Assembly (NCBI GenBank): GCA_051418055.1
Contig: JBPRGH010000137.1
Location: 124,001 to 188,000, forward strand
Origin: JBPRGH01 sp051418055
Lineage (GTDB): Bacteria; Bacteroidota; Bacteroidia; Cytophagales; Cyclobacteriaceae
DNA: 64,000 nucleotides
Direction of reading: 5' to 3'
In this document: piece by piece, positions 1-8,381 of the stretch
Position numbering within the stretch: the stretch's first letter is position 1
Layout: each line of letters starts with the position of its first letter
Translations under genes and position numbers: made by a program
The notes under the pieces: model-generated
What the model was told of the DNA's origin: nothing
The model's database searches: none
What the model saw: the letters and a program-made list of their open reading frames with translations, nothing else

Positions 1-282
1 GAAAGCAGAGTTCTTTTCAGTAATATAAAAATATAATGCAGGTGCCAGAATAAAAGCAAGCGGTTCACCGAAATTGACAAAGGGCAGGGGGCTACCAATC
101 ATATTATTTATCCAGAAGGTAGTCCAGTAGAGAATGATGAGGGAAAAGGATAATAAGTAGAGCGAAAAGTATTTTATTTCGGGTTTAGGATTTCTGTATT
201 TATAATAAAGCACTGAGGAAATAAAAATCCCCTGTCCTGCTGCCATTATAAAAATAATATATATTAATAGTTCGGGTATCAT
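1..282 (-). CDS. Partial membrane-anchored AraC-type regulator (N-terminal half)
   Basis: An open frame runs on the minus strand from an ATG at 282 off the left edge of the window, giving 94 residues without a stop. The translation is hydrophobic, with segments near residues 4-24, 38-57 and 74-88, and includes the phrase LAPALYFYIT. That phrase resembles the gPllYfYv motif in the multi-helix membrane domain of Bacteroidota AraC-family regulators, which carry a C-terminal helix-turn-helix. The DNA-binding part would lie outside the window, so the family call is inference. The frame and start are seen directly. It diverges from the DUF2383-like gene at 630. Confidence 0.6.
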   Translation of the reverse strand, partial: MIPELLIYIIFIMAAGQGIFISSVLYYKYRNPKPEIKYFSLYLLSFSLIILYWTTFWINNMIGSPLPFVNFGEPLAFILAPALYFYITEKNSAF

Positions 283-629
283 ATTAACATTCACTCATTA
301 CATAAATATACTCATTAATTAAAGTTTATTTTTTAAATAAGAAATTTGAAAGTAAAAAATTGCAATTGTTTACCTCTTATTAAACGTATAATAAGCTCTT
401 CAAAAACCTGATCCTATTAAAATAGGTACTTCTAAAACTTACCTTTAACCAGCCTCAGCAGCATCCTATGCGTGGATATTTGTGTATAAACCTGCGCACT
501 ACATGGCTATTATTTCCTCATTTTATTTATGCTGTAGCTTTAAAATCAAAAATAGCGGCTATTTATTTATTGGAATGATCAATGTACTATAGTAGACAGC
601 GTATTTAAACTAAATGAAATGATAGAGAA
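283..629. other. Intergenic region between divergent genes, no gene seen
   Basis: About 350 AT-rich bases separate the divergent genes at 282 and 630. I see no convincing open frame, RNA gene or strong hairpin. The region must hold the promoters of both neighbours, but no box could be assigned with confidence. A partly palindromic stretch, tgtactatagtagaca, lies near 580-597, and a related ctacagtagacattc occurs near 1430. The significance is unknown. Confidence 0.5.
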
Positions 630-1040
630 ATGGAACCTGAAAATAAAGATATATCAAAATTGATTTTACTTATAAAAGAGGCATCTAAAACATATCAGAA
701 GGTAGCTGTGGAATATGCAGATGATCACCTGCAGCATTTTTTTAAGGACCTTTCAGAAAAGCATGAAGGGTTTATAGAGAAAGCCGGCAAAAATTATAAC
801 ATTACTCAAGAGCTACCGGTAAAAAACCAGCTTAAGGAAGAACCGATTTTTAATAAAGATTCAGCAATAGATCAGCTGGTGCTTTGTAAAGAAATGGAAA
901 AAGCAATACTAAACCAGGCACGAGAGGCAGTGCATAATAATGGTTTTAATGGCGAACAAAAACTACTGTTATGCAAGCAACTGACTTTCTCGGAAAACGC
1001 TTTATTTAAAGCAGATCAAATGCTGGAGATCTATGAATGA
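630..1040 (+). CDS. Ferritin-like four-helix protein, DUF2383/PA2169-like
   Basis: 136 residues, almost entirely helical by composition. An N-terminal segment (LILLIKEASKTYQKVAVEYA) and later helices rich in E, K and H fit the DUF2383 (PA2169-type) ferritin-like fold. Members of that family are small four-helix proteins, often induced by stress and of unproven function. There is no signal peptide, so it is probably cytoplasmic. The stop at 1040 directly abuts the stop of the convergent gene fragment at 1041. The exact family is my recognition rather than a search; another small helical-bundle family is possible. Confidence 0.55.
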   Translation: MEPENKDISKLILLIKEASKTYQKVAVEYADDHLQHFFKDLSEKHEGFIEKAGKNYNITQELPVKNQLKEEPIFNKDSAIDQLVLCKEMEKAILNQAREAVHNNGFNGEQKLLLCKQLTFSENALFKADQMLEIYE

Positions 1041-1295
1041 TCAGTAGCTAACAAAAGGCATTTGATGAGCAAACTGATCATCTTCAACCTGCTTCAAAAT
1101 AAAATCTGCCAGGTCGGCGCGGCCTATTTTAGTGCTTGCGTTAACACCCACCCATCCCACACGATATTCTCCTTTTTTAGGTTCGTCTGTTAACCGGGGA
1201 CCTCTAACTATTATCCAGTTCACGCCACTTTTCTTTAATTCTTCTGCATGCTGAACCGCATCATTTAATATCTTTTTAGATGTTGCGAAAACCAA
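1041..1295 (-). pseudogene. Truncated NAD(P)H-binding (SDR/BVR-B-like) protein, C-terminal part only
   Basis: The frame encodes 84 residues matching the C-terminal third of atypical SDR/NAD(P)H-binding proteins: an AEELKKSGVNWIIVRGPRLTDE segment near residues 17-38, then KIGRADLADFIL and a PFVSY end. These proteins are normally about 200-290 residues and begin with a GxxGxxG Rossmann motif, which is absent here. The first codon is TTG, and an in-frame TAG lies three codons upstream at 1302-1304. No remnant of the N-terminus is visible upstream. This is most likely a decayed gene. A short expressed fragment cannot be excluded. Confidence 0.55.
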
Positions 1296-1590
1296 TTTAA
1301 TCTAAAGAGGACAGTATTTGCAAATACTTTAAATAATAAAAACCGATCGATTTGAACGGCTTTTTCATTCTGCTAATTAAGCATGATTGAAATAATAAAA
1401 TTGAGAGTTCCTGTATTATCTTTCATTCTACAGTAGACATTCATCATGCTGAGTAGTACTTTGCAGCTCTGTTAAATTATCTTAGCTGATTAGTAACGAA
1501 CGAGCAGCAGCCCTGTTTTTATATCAAAGAAAGGGAGAAAGAGTGCAATGTTAGGATCTATAGAACAACTTATTAACAAAAATAAATAGC

Positions 1591-2322
1591 ATGTGCTACG
1601 ATGTTGCTTACTTAACAAAACGGCAGGAAGATTATGCGAAACGCTATGGTAAGGCTGAAGATGTAGCGGAAATAAAAAAACGGCTTCCACCGGTTTATCA
1701 TGCCAATGGCTTTGATCATGGGGAAATGCCAGTGATCACAAATACAAATCCTGACCACATACAGCTTTTTACATGGGGACTTATTCCTTTTTGGGTAAAG
1801 AACCCTGAGCAGGCCACAAAAATCAGCAATGTCACGTTAAATGCCCGGGGTGAGGAGCTATGGGAAAAACCTGCATTTAAGAATTCTATTGAAAATCGAC
1901 GATGCCTGGTGATTGTAGATGGTTTTTATGAACATCACTGGAAAGGAGATAAATCTTATCCTTTCTTCATAAAAATGAAAGATGACCGTCCTTTCTCTTT
2001 AGGTGGCATCTGGTCGAAATGGAAATACCAGGATATTGAACGGAATACCTTTTCCATAATTACTACTTCCGCCAATCTAATGATGGCTGAGATCCACAAT
2101 AAGCCAAAAGCAAGTGAAGGTTCCCGTATGCCGTTCATTGTACCCGAGGACAAAGAACATCTCTGGCTCGGGGATACAGGTAGAGCAGAGCTTGAATCAA
2201 TAATAAAGCCATTTGATCAAAAGAAATTAGAGGCTTATACGGTAGGAAGATTGAGGGGGAAAGCCTATGCCGGTAATGTTCCTGATATAATCCAGCCGGT
2301 GAGATATGAGGAGATAGAGTAA
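1591..2322 (+). CDS. yedK: SRAP domain protein (YedK/HMCES-like abasic-site shield)
   Basis: 243 residues, the normal size for SRAP proteins, which cap abasic sites in single-stranded DNA by linking them to a catalytic Cys2. The start ATG-TGC puts Cys at position 2 after Met removal, which fixes this start. Other hallmarks are NARGE (Asn84), the GFYEHHW segment with Glu114, and RMPFIVPED near residues 176-184. The usual HDRMP histidine is not present; the residues before RMP read EGS, with a nearby HNKPK, so the histidine may be shifted or lost. Cytoplasmic, single gene. The family call is strong. Confidence 0.9.
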   Translation: MCYDVAYLTKRQEDYAKRYGKAEDVAEIKKRLPPVYHANGFDHGEMPVITNTNPDHIQLFTWGLIPFWVKNPEQATKISNVTLNARGEELWEKPAFKNSIENRRCLVIVDGFYEHHWKGDKSYPFFIKMKDDRPFSLGGIWSKWKYQDIERNTFSIITTSANLMMAEIHNKPKASEGSRMPFIVPEDKEHLWLGDTGRAELESIIKPFDQKKLEAYTVGRLRGKAYAGNVPDIIQPVRYEEIE

Positions 2323-2352
2323 GAAGGGAATTAGGAGAAGGAAGCAGAAAGA

Positions 2353-2412
2353 AGTCGGTCTGCACCACTGGACGTCGTGTGCCAGTGTGAAGTCGTATGA
2401 CAGATGAGCGGT
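2353..2412. repeat. Degenerate copy of a ggtctg/cgtctg hairpin repeat
   Basis: The stretch cggtctgcaccactgga followed by short gtcgt/cagtgtgaa words resembles, loosely, the 58-bp element found twice at 14463-14520 and 14628-14685. It lies in the spacer between the SRAP gene and the convergent carboxypeptidase-regulatory-like gene. The relationship is weak and judged only by eye. Confidence 0.3.
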
Positions 2413-2465
2413 AAAATATAAGGCTGCTGACTCACTTCAATACCCAGGCTCTTCTGCTGCAGCTT

Positions 2466-3095
2466 TTACCTGTTCCTATTACGTTTCAGGTCCCTTAAAA
2501 ATCTTGCCCAGTTAAATGGGTTCAGAAGCGGGTTTGGAGGTGGTCCAAATTTATTTTGCTCATGCTGACGTTGGGCATCCATAATAAACCGGAAATTTCC
2601 GTATCCATCCATAGGAGTTGTCCGCATCATAAGGTCCAGGAGCTCCTGATTTAAATTGTCATTACTAATCCCCTTTTCCTCCAGTGGAAGGTTTAAAGCG
2701 AGAATAGCTTCTTTCAACACCTCTTCGGTAGGAAAAGGCATAATAGTGATATCATCAAGATAAGTTGTGTCAGTAACAAGATCAATAACCAAAGTGAGGT
2801 TATCTTCATATGTTTTGGGCACTATGTATGACTGCCTTTCATAACCGACTGAGCTAAAAACCACACTATCCCCAATAAGCACGGGCATAGAAAAATACCC
2901 AACTCTGTTTGTGGTAGTGCCTCGTCCTGCTTTTGGGACATAAACGTGTACCCCGGGAAGGCCAGTAACTGAATCTTCTCCTAAAATAATACCTGATAAT
3001 TGTATAACGTGTTTCTTACCCTGTGCCTGACTTTCAATTATCCCTACACTTGCTAATAAACCCACTAATACTACCGCCCGAAGCCAATATTTCAT
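2466..3095 (-). CDS. Exported carboxypeptidase-regulatory-like domain protein
   Basis: 209 residues. A signal peptide (residues 1 to about 25, ending near ESQAQG) is followed by a beta-sandwich typical of CarboxypepD_reg-like domains (residues 30-115), with LPGVHVYVPKAGRGTTTN, GYFSMPV and SSVGYERQ in the usual order. These domains are common at the N-terminus of Bacteroidota TonB-dependent receptors, but this protein stops after a helical C-terminal part with a proline-rich stretch (PPPNPLLNPF) and a basic tail. It is probably periplasmic or outer-membrane associated. The specific role is unknown. Confidence 0.75.
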   Translation of the reverse strand: MKYWLRAVVLVGLLASVGIIESQAQGKKHVIQLSGIILGEDSVTGLPGVHVYVPKAGRGTTTNRVGYFSMPVLIGDSVVFSSVGYERQSYIVPKTYEDNLTLVIDLVTDTTYLDDITIMPFPTEEVLKEAILALNLPLEEKGISNDNLNQELLDLMMRTTPMDGYGNFRFIMDAQRQHEQNKFGPPPNPLLNPFNWARFLRDLKRNRNR

Positions 3096-3191
3096 TTATG
3101 TGATATTAAAACAACAATTCAATTAAGAAATCAACGTAAAAATATAGTATTTTGGTTGATTATATAGCTTAAACAAAATTTGTGCAAAAAA

Positions 3192-3578
3192 ATGCGATTA
3201 AAAAAATTTTCTTTACCAATAGGTGCACAAGTTTTTAAAGCCTGCTCTGACGAAGCAAGGATACGAATACTAAACCTTATATTCAAAAATGGTGAAATGT
3301 GCATTTCTGACCTTGAGCGGATTTTGGATTTCACACAGGCTAAAACGAGCAGGCATGTGATCTATTTAAAAAATAGCGGCATTTTAAGCAGTAAAAAATT
3401 CGAAAAGTGGATGCTTTATTACGTAAAGGAAGAAATGATGGAGATCACCGGCAGGTTACTTGACTTTGTTGAAAAAGATATGACGCTCCGTACCGATATC
3501 GAGAATTATAATACTATGTCGAGCAACCGGGCCCTTGAAATAGATCGGATAAATTCCAGGAAAAAGTATATTTCCTGA
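3192..3578 (+). CDS. ArsR-family winged-helix transcriptional regulator
   Basis: About 128 residues from the ATG at 3192; a TTG at 3180 would add four residues but is less likely. The fold is a classic ArsR winged helix: SDEARIRILNLIFKNGEMC then ISDLERIL and a recognition-helix region TQAKTSRHVIYLKNSGIL, with a wing around KKFEKWMLYYV. No obvious metal-binding Cys cluster exists in the recognition helix; the cysteines at the start of the domain and at GEMC are the only candidates. It converges on ndk across a shared hairpin. The regulated gene cannot be named from context. Confidence 0.8.
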   Translation: MRLKKFSLPIGAQVFKACSDEARIRILNLIFKNGEMCISDLERILDFTQAKTSRHVIYLKNSGILSSKKFEKWMLYYVKEEMMEITGRLLDFVEKDMTLRTDIENYNTMSSNRALEIDRINSRKKYIS

Positions 3579-3597
3579 TTACAAACTATATAATAAA

Positions 3598-3625
3598 AAA
3601 GCCACCGATAATATTCAGTGGCTTT
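3598..3625. terminator. Bidirectional terminator hairpin
   Basis: An 8-bp perfect stem aaagccac/gtggcttt (3598-3605 with 3618-3625) with a 12-nt loop sits between the convergent ArsR-type gene and ndk. A/T runs on both sides make it suitable for both strands. Confidence 0.75.
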
Positions 3626-3647
3626 CAAAAACTTTAGAATTAATAAT

Positions 3648-4067
3648 TTAATATTTTTCTATTTCAGAAAAGAAGAAATTACCTTCTATTTGTGCGTTTT
3701 CATCTGAATCCGAACCATGAATGGCATTAGCTTCGATAGATGTTGCAAATAATTTTCTTATTGTCCCCTCGTCTGCTTTTGTTGGATCTGTAGCACCAAT
3801 CAGTTTTCTGAAATCTTCGACAGCATTGTCTTTTTCCAGTATCATAGGAATTATAGATCCGGAAGACATATAATTAGTCAGATCTGCATAAAAAGGCCTT
3901 TCCTTATGTACAGCATAAAATTCTCCAGCCCGCTCCGGAGACATAAAGGTTTTTTTCATTGCTACAACACGAAAACCTGCTTCTTCGATCATTTTTATTA
4001 TAGCACCTGAATTACCGGCTGATACAGCATCAGGTTTAATCATTGTGAAAGTTCTATTTCCTGCCAT
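3648..4067 (-). CDS. ndk: Nucleoside diphosphate kinase
   Basis: 139 residues, the normal length. It transfers the terminal phosphate between nucleoside triphosphates and diphosphates through a phosphohistidine. The active-site His117 lies in the expected NAIHGSDS context, and the N-terminal TMIKPDAV motif and the RPFY segment are present. Cytoplasmic. It is transcribed divergently from the NrnA-like gene. A TAACTTTG box (minus strand, 4096-4103) lies 29 bases upstream of its start. Confidence 0.97.
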   Translation of the reverse strand: MAGNRTFTMIKPDAVSAGNSGAIIKMIEEAGFRVVAMKKTFMSPERAGEFYAVHKERPFYADLTNYMSSGSIIPMILEKDNAVEDFRKLIGATDPTKADEGTIRKLFATSIEANAIHGSDSDENAQIEGNFFFSEIEKY

Positions 4068-4095
4068 TTTAAATTCTTTAGTTTTAATTATGCCG

Positions 4096-4103
4096 CAAAG
4101 TTA
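4096..4103 (-). promoter_or_regulatory. Candidate -7 box for ndk (TAACTTTG)
   Basis: On the minus strand the sequence reads TAACTTTG, matching the Bacteroidota -7 consensus TAnnTTTG, 29 bases upstream of the ndk ATG. A clear -33 TTTG at the usual spacing is not seen, so the assignment is tentative. Confidence 0.35.
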
Positions 4104-4213
4104 AATTTATTTGTGCAAAAGTTGCCACCCGTTATATGTTAATGTCTCTCTTTTGTATTTGTTTATTTTTATGTTCAACTTTGCTGTTTACTTTTAATTA
4201 ATAGGTCCAGTAT

Positions 4214-5278
4214 ATGAAGGGCCGGACGGTAGTGATGCAAAATCTGGAATCTTTTAAGGCAATTTTATCAACTCCAAAGCGGATAATGATCACCACTCAT
4301 CATAAGCCTGATGCAGATGCATTAGGGTCCTCTTTAGGAATGGCGGGATTTCTGAAAAAGCTTGGACATGAAGTAAAGGTTATTACCCCTACGGATTATC
4401 CTGAATTCCTGCATTGGATGAAGGGCAATAATGAGGTGATTATATATAACGAGGGGAATGAGGAGAGGTCGGAAACAATTATTAAGGATGCCGAAATGAT
4501 ATTCTGCCTTGATTTCTCAAACCTTAACAGGATTAATGAGCTGGGGGATCTTATACGAAAATCTTCAGCTGTAAAGGTCATGATCGATCACCATCTTGAG
4601 CCAGAAGATTTTGCCGATTATGTTCATTGGAGTACAGATGCAGCAGCTGCAGCGCAGTTGGTTTATACCCTTATTAATGAAATGGGTATGACAGAGCTCA
4701 TAGATAAGAGCATTGCAGAAGCCTTATATGCGGGTATAATGACCGATACGGGTAGCTTTAAGCACTCAAACACTACCAAAGAAGTATTTGAGATATGTGG
4801 CGAGCTGATTTCATGTGGTGCAGATGTTGCTAAAGTTTCTAAGCTGGTTTATGATACAAACTCCCTAAACAGGGTGAGGTTTTTAGGTTATGCCCTTCAT
4901 GAAAAGCTGGTCGTGAGGATGGATTGTGCAACCGCGTATTTTGCTATTACAGCAGAAGAGCTGAAAAGGTTTAAATCGAAAACCGGGGATACTGAAGGGC
5001 TTGTAAATTATGCTTTATCAATTAAAGGAATTAAACTTGCAGCTGTTATAATTGATCGTACCGAAGCGGTTAAGATCTCTTTCCGGTCTGTCGGTGATTT
5101 TTCTGTAAATACCTTTGCAAGGAAATATTTTGAAGGCGGTGGGCATCGAAATGCTGCCGGTGGTAAATCAAATTTAACTTTAGAAGAAACAGTAAAGAAG
5201 TTTGAAGAACTATTAGAAGAGAATAAAGAAGAATTAACATATGATATTAAAAATGTTGTTGAAGATGAAAAATATTAA
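4214..5278 (+). CDS. nrnA: DHH-family phosphoesterase, NrnA-like (oligoribonuclease/pAp phosphatase)
   Basis: 354 residues. It likely degrades nanoRNA and/or dephosphorylates 3'-phosphoadenosine 5'-phosphate in the cytoplasm. Motifs occur in the family order: TTHHKPDADALGSSLG near residues 29-44, a FCLDFS stretch near 95, IDHHLEP near 126 (the DHH motif), TDTGSF near 178, and the C-terminal DHHA1 substrate loop GGGHRNAAGG near 307-316. An alternative ATG eight codons in (4235) is equally possible as the start. Its 3' end overlaps the signal peptide of the next gene by 14 bases, suggesting co-transcription with the two FKBP genes and rdgB. Confidence 0.9.
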   Translation: MKGRTVVMQNLESFKAILSTPKRIMITTHHKPDADALGSSLGMAGFLKKLGHEVKVITPTDYPEFLHWMKGNNEVIIYNEGNEERSETIIKDAEMIFCLDFSNLNRINELGDLIRKSSAVKVMIDHHLEPEDFADYVHWSTDAAAAAQLVYTLINEMGMTELIDKSIAEALYAGIMTDTGSFKHSNTTKEVFEICGELISCGADVAKVSKLVYDTNSLNRVRFLGYALHEKLVVRMDCATAYFAITAEELKRFKSKTGDTEGLVNYALSIKGIKLAAVIIDRTEAVKISFRSVGDFSVNTFARKYFEGGGHRNAAGGKSNLTLEETVKKFEELLEENKEELTYDIKNVVEDEKY

Positions 5279-6200
5279 ATTAGGAATTTTATTGCTGGCA
5301 GGTTTAGCAGCTTGCGATACAGGAACAGGCACTAAGACTACTCCTTCAGGAGCTGAATATGAGGTGCTTAGAAATTCAGAAAATGAAGTAGCTCAAGATG
5401 GTCATTTTCTGGTATTAAACATGCAATTTGTTGGTAAAAATGATTCCGTATGGGTTAATACTGTAGAGACGGGAATTCCACGTGTTGTTATTAAGCAGGA
5501 TTCAGTATGGAAAGAAAGTGGTCGTCCTTTGGAAGAGATGCTGATAGATGCAGGAGTAGGAGACAGTATGAAAATAACACTTGCGGCCAGTAAACTATTT
5601 GAAGGTGGTCAGATGCCACCAAATGTAGGGCCGGAAGATAATTTTACCATATATATAGGTGTTCAGGATGTTCTTTCAGAAGAGCAGTTCCAGGTATGGC
5701 AGCAGGAGATGGCTCAAAAGCAACAAGCTAAAGCTGAAGAGCAAAGAACAGAACAGCATGAAAAAGATGTCCAGACAATAAAGGAATATTTGGAAACAAA
5801 TAATATTGACGCTCAGGCTACAGAATCAGGGCTTAGCTATGTAATCAAAGAAGAGGGTACAGGACAAAAAGCTGAAGCAGGTGATCAGGTAAGGGTAAAC
5901 TATGCAGGTTATGTTCTTGGCGGTGAGTATTTTGATACAAGTTTAAAAGAGCTTGCAGAAGAGAAAGGATTATTTAATCCACAAAGAGAATATGGTCCTT
6001 TAACATTTACTCTTGGACAGCAGCAAGTGATCCAGGGATGGGATGAAGGGATAAGCTTATTAAGTGAAGGTGGTAAAGCTACTTTATATGTTCCTTCTAC
6101 AATGGCATATGGGCCAAGACAAAGAGGTGAGGTAATAGGAGCTAATTCTATTCTTGTTTTTGATGTAGAGCTGGTGGAGGTTATTGAAGAAAATGAATAA
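5265..6200 (+). CDS. FKBP-type peptidyl-prolyl isomerase lipoprotein (two-domain)
   Basis: I chose the ATG at 5265 because it gives a clean lipoprotein signal (MKNIKLGILLLAGLAAC, lipobox LAAC); an in-frame ATG at 5241 would add eight residues. The mature protein has a divergent N-terminal FKBP-like half (residues about 30-145, with GVGDSMKITLAAS), an E/Q/K-rich linker (150-180), and a canonical C-terminal FKBP domain with YAGYVLGGEYFDTS, VIQGWDEGISLLSEGGKATLYVPS and GPRQRG. Probable role: a prolyl isomerase/chaperone at the periplasmic face. It overlaps both neighbours (nrnA upstream, the next FKBP gene downstream). Confidence 0.9.
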   Translation: MKNIKLGILLLAGLAACDTGTGTKTTPSGAEYEVLRNSENEVAQDGHFLVLNMQFVGKNDSVWVNTVETGIPRVVIKQDSVWKESGRPLEEMLIDAGVGDSMKITLAASKLFEGGQMPPNVGPEDNFTIYIGVQDVLSEEQFQVWQQEMAQKQQAKAEEQRTEQHEKDVQTIKEYLETNNIDAQATESGLSYVIKEEGTGQKAEAGDQVRVNYAGYVLGGEYFDTSLKELAEEKGLFNPQREYGPLTFTLGQQQVIQGWDEGISLLSEGGKATLYVPSTMAYGPRQRGEVIGANSILVFDVELVEVIEENE

Positions 6201-6651
6201 GATATTTTTTGCACTTTTATTTAGTGCGATGGTTGTATTTTCATCTTGTGATGAAGATCAAACACAGCTGGAGCAGGATATTGAAGCTATAGATAATTAT
6301 CTGGCAGAAAACAATCTTGATGCAGAAGTACATACTTCCGGTCTCCGCTATAAAATCATTACTATGGGGGCGGGTGAATCACCCACCCTCGCAAGAACGG
6401 TAGAGGTAAGCTATGAAGGAAAGCTAATGTCTGACGGGACTGTGTTTGATGCTACACCTGAAGGAGAAACAAGGAGCTTTCAGTTATCTCAGCTTATAGA
6501 AGGATGGCGCATAGGATTGCCCCTTATAAAAGAAGGTGGTAAGATTATTCTTTATATTCCTTCTACCTATGGATATGGGAGTTATGGAACTGGCACAATT
6601 CCTGCCAATTCCAACTTAATTTTCACAATAGACCTGGTGAGTGTTAAATAA
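6184..6651 (+). CDS. FKBP-type peptidyl-prolyl isomerase lipoprotein (single-domain)
   Basis: 155 residues. A lipoprotein signal (MKKMNKIFFALL... FSSC) precedes one FKBP domain with VSYEGKLMSDGTVFDAT, QLIEGWRIGLPLIKEGGKIILYIPS and YGYGSYGTG, then an IPANSNLIFTIDL end. The ATG at 6193 is an alternative start. The first bases overlap the end of the preceding FKBP gene by 17, and the stop shares one base with the start of rdgB. The order nrnA, FKBP, FKBP, rdgB, udk therefore reads as one operon. It may be a tandem-duplication partner of the preceding gene's C-terminal domain. Confidence 0.9.
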   Translation: MKKMNKIFFALLFSAMVVFSSCDEDQTQLEQDIEAIDNYLAENNLDAEVHTSGLRYKIITMGAGESPTLARTVEVSYEGKLMSDGTVFDATPEGETRSFQLSQLIEGWRIGLPLIKEGGKIILYIPSTYGYGSYGTGTIPANSNLIFTIDLVSVK

Positions 6652-7235
6652 TGGAAATTTGTTTCGCTACAAATAATAAAAATAAGCTTCGGGAAGTACG
6701 CGAAATTGTTAGTGATCATCTGCGGATCTTAAGCCTGAGTGATATTGGATGTAGCGAAGAATTGCCGGAGGAGCAATTGACACTTGAAGGGAATTCGCAT
6801 CAAAAAGCTGAATATGTTTATAAAAATTATGACATTTCATGCTTTGCCGATGATACCGGACTTGAAGTATTTGCATTGGATGGAGCTCCCGGAGTAAGGT
6901 CTGCCAGATATGCGGGTGAGCATAAAAGTAATGAGGATAATATAAACCTTCTTTTCGAAAACCTTAAAGGGAAGGAAAACAGGCATGCCCAGTTTCGCAC
7001 TGTTATTACATTACTTACTCCGCATGTAATGAAGCAGTTTGAAGGGATAGTAAAAGGGAAAATAGCAGAGGAGCGCCGTGGAGAAAAGGGCTTTGGCTAT
7101 GATCCTGTATTTATTCCTGAACATTATGAAAAGACTTTTGCGGAAATGACAGCAGAAGAGAAAAATAAAATCAGCCACAGGGCGATAGCTGTTAGTAAGC
7201 TGGCAGACTATCTGAAGAGGAAGTTGATTAAGTGA
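6651..7235 (+). CDS. rdgB: Non-canonical purine NTP pyrophosphatase (RdgB/HAM1)
   Basis: 194 residues, the normal length. It hydrolyses ITP, XTP and dITP to the monophosphates, cleaning the nucleotide pool. The N-terminal FATNNKNKLREV, the central FADDTGLEV with SARYAG, and the C-terminal GFGYDPVF and SHRAIA motifs are all in place. The ATG overlaps the preceding stop by one base, and the stop overlaps the GTG of uridine kinase by four (GTGA). Confidence 0.96.
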   Translation: MEICFATNNKNKLREVREIVSDHLRILSLSDIGCSEELPEEQLTLEGNSHQKAEYVYKNYDISCFADDTGLEVFALDGAPGVRSARYAGEHKSNEDNINLLFENLKGKENRHAQFRTVITLLTPHVMKQFEGIVKGKIAEERRGEKGFGYDPVFIPEHYEKTFAEMTAEEKNKISHRAIAVSKLADYLKRKLIK

Positions 7236-7876
7236 AAGAGATAAAACCATATCTGATAGGAATAACAGGTGGAAGTGGGGCAGGAAAATCCCTTTTTTTA
7301 AAAAATCTTTTAAATAAATTCAAACCGGAAGAGGTAACATTAATCTCCCAGGATAATTATTATTTTTCCCGTGATAAACAACCAGTTGATGAAAATGGGG
7401 TGAAGAATTTTGATACCCCACAATCAATTGACGCGGCACAATTTGCAGAGCATATAAAGAGGCTCAGGAATAATGAATCCGTTACGCTGGAAGAGTATAC
7501 CTTCAATAATCCAAAAGCTAAACCAAAGCAGCTGACATTCAATCCTTCACCGGTTATTGTTGTTGAAGGGCTGTTTGTTATGTACTTTCCTGAGATTAAA
7601 GATCAACTCGATCTAAAGGTCTTTATAGATGCAAAGGAACATATTAAGCTGAAAAGGCGGATCATACGTGATAAAGTAGAACGTGGATATGACCTTGATG
7701 ATGTTCTTTACCGTTATGAAAAGCATGTGATGCCCACTTTCTATAAATTTCTTGATCCACTGCGGCATGAGGCTGATCTGGTAGTACCTAATAATATACA
7801 TTTTGAAAAGGCACTCAATGTTTTATCAGGATTTCTTCGTCAGAAATTGAATGATTACAAAAAAAATATTGTTTAG
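7232..7876 (+). CDS. udk: Uridine kinase
   Basis: 214 residues beginning with GTG inside the rdgB stop. It phosphorylates uridine/cytidine for pyrimidine salvage. It has the P-loop GITGGSGAGKS near residues 10-20, a QDNYY motif near 40, NFDTPQSID near 58, and an RRIIRDKVERGYDLDDVL lid region near 143-160. Cytoplasmic P-loop kinase. The family is clear; a related phosphoribulokinase/uridine kinase-like specificity is less likely. Confidence 0.92.
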   Translation: MKEIKPYLIGITGGSGAGKSLFLKNLLNKFKPEEVTLISQDNYYFSRDKQPVDENGVKNFDTPQSIDAAQFAEHIKRLRNNESVTLEEYTFNNPKAKPKQLTFNPSPVIVVEGLFVMYFPEIKDQLDLKVFIDAKEHIKLKRRIIRDKVERGYDLDDVLYRYEKHVMPTFYKFLDPLRHEADLVVPNNIHFEKALNVLSGFLRQKLNDYKKNIV

Positions 7877-7890
7877 ATCTGAAACTGGAG

Positions 7891-7898
7891 TAGATTTG
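7891..7898 (+). promoter_or_regulatory. Candidate -7 box (TAGATTTG)
   Basis: TAGATTTG exactly matches the TAnnTTTG pattern and lies 14 bases before the ATG of the small membrane protein at 7913. The implied 5' leader would be very short, so it could alternatively be chance. Confidence 0.3.
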
Positions 7899-7912
7899 CG
7901 CATTCAACATAT

Positions 7913-8275
7913 ATGAATATTATCAGGAAATATCGTAAGTGCCAGAAGCTGAGTGTAATAGCAGGCATTTTGCTTGCAGTGATTATTACTACCACTCAGT
8001 CTTCCCTGTATTTCCTAAATGAGAATAACCCTGTTTCCTATCAATTGGAAGAAGATAAGGAGGACAAAGGGCAGGAAAATTCACTGCAGTATTTTTCGCA
8101 GGATGCAATTACTGTTTCTACTGTTCAGCTTAACCTCGATAAACCCTTTCAGGTTGTTTTCGAATTGTTGCTCCCTCAGGATGACAAACCGATCGCCAAA
8201 CCTGAACCTTTTCCTTTATGCCAGGACTTTTTTAAAAACCTGTTCAGGCTCACAATATCCCCAAACGCACCTTAA
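7913..8275 (+). CDS. Small single-pass membrane or exported protein, unknown function
   Basis: 120 residues. A basic N-terminus (NIIRKYRKCQK) and one hydrophobic segment (residues about 14-32) are followed by an acidic stretch (EEDKEDKGQEN) and a C-terminal region with LPQDDKPIAKPEPFPLC. It looks like a membrane-anchored or secreted protein with its bulk in the periplasm. It sits between udk and secDF. I do not recognise the family. The initiation codon is preceded by a plausible promoter box. Confidence 0.6.
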   Translation: MNIIRKYRKCQKLSVIAGILLAVIITTTQSSLYFLNENNPVSYQLEEDKEDKGQENSLQYFSQDAITVSTVQLNLDKPFQVVFELLLPQDDKPIAKPEPFPLCQDFFKNLFRLTISPNAP

Positions 8276-8381
8276 GAATATTATCTAATTGATATTCCCA
8301 TGATAGTTTTCATGGAAGGGGCATTATTTTACTACTGATGCCTTAAAAAATACTTTTAAATCTTTACTAAATTTTATTATC

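Noticed and set aside
1956..2368. Two minus-strand open frames over and beyond the SRAP gene
   Set aside because: They lie antisense to the well-supported SRAP coding region and show no recognisable family.
5241..5264. Earlier start for the two-domain FKBP lipoprotein
   Set aside because: The ATG at 5265 gives a standard lipoprotein signal length with lipobox LAAC, whereas the earlier start adds eight residues inside the nrnA end.
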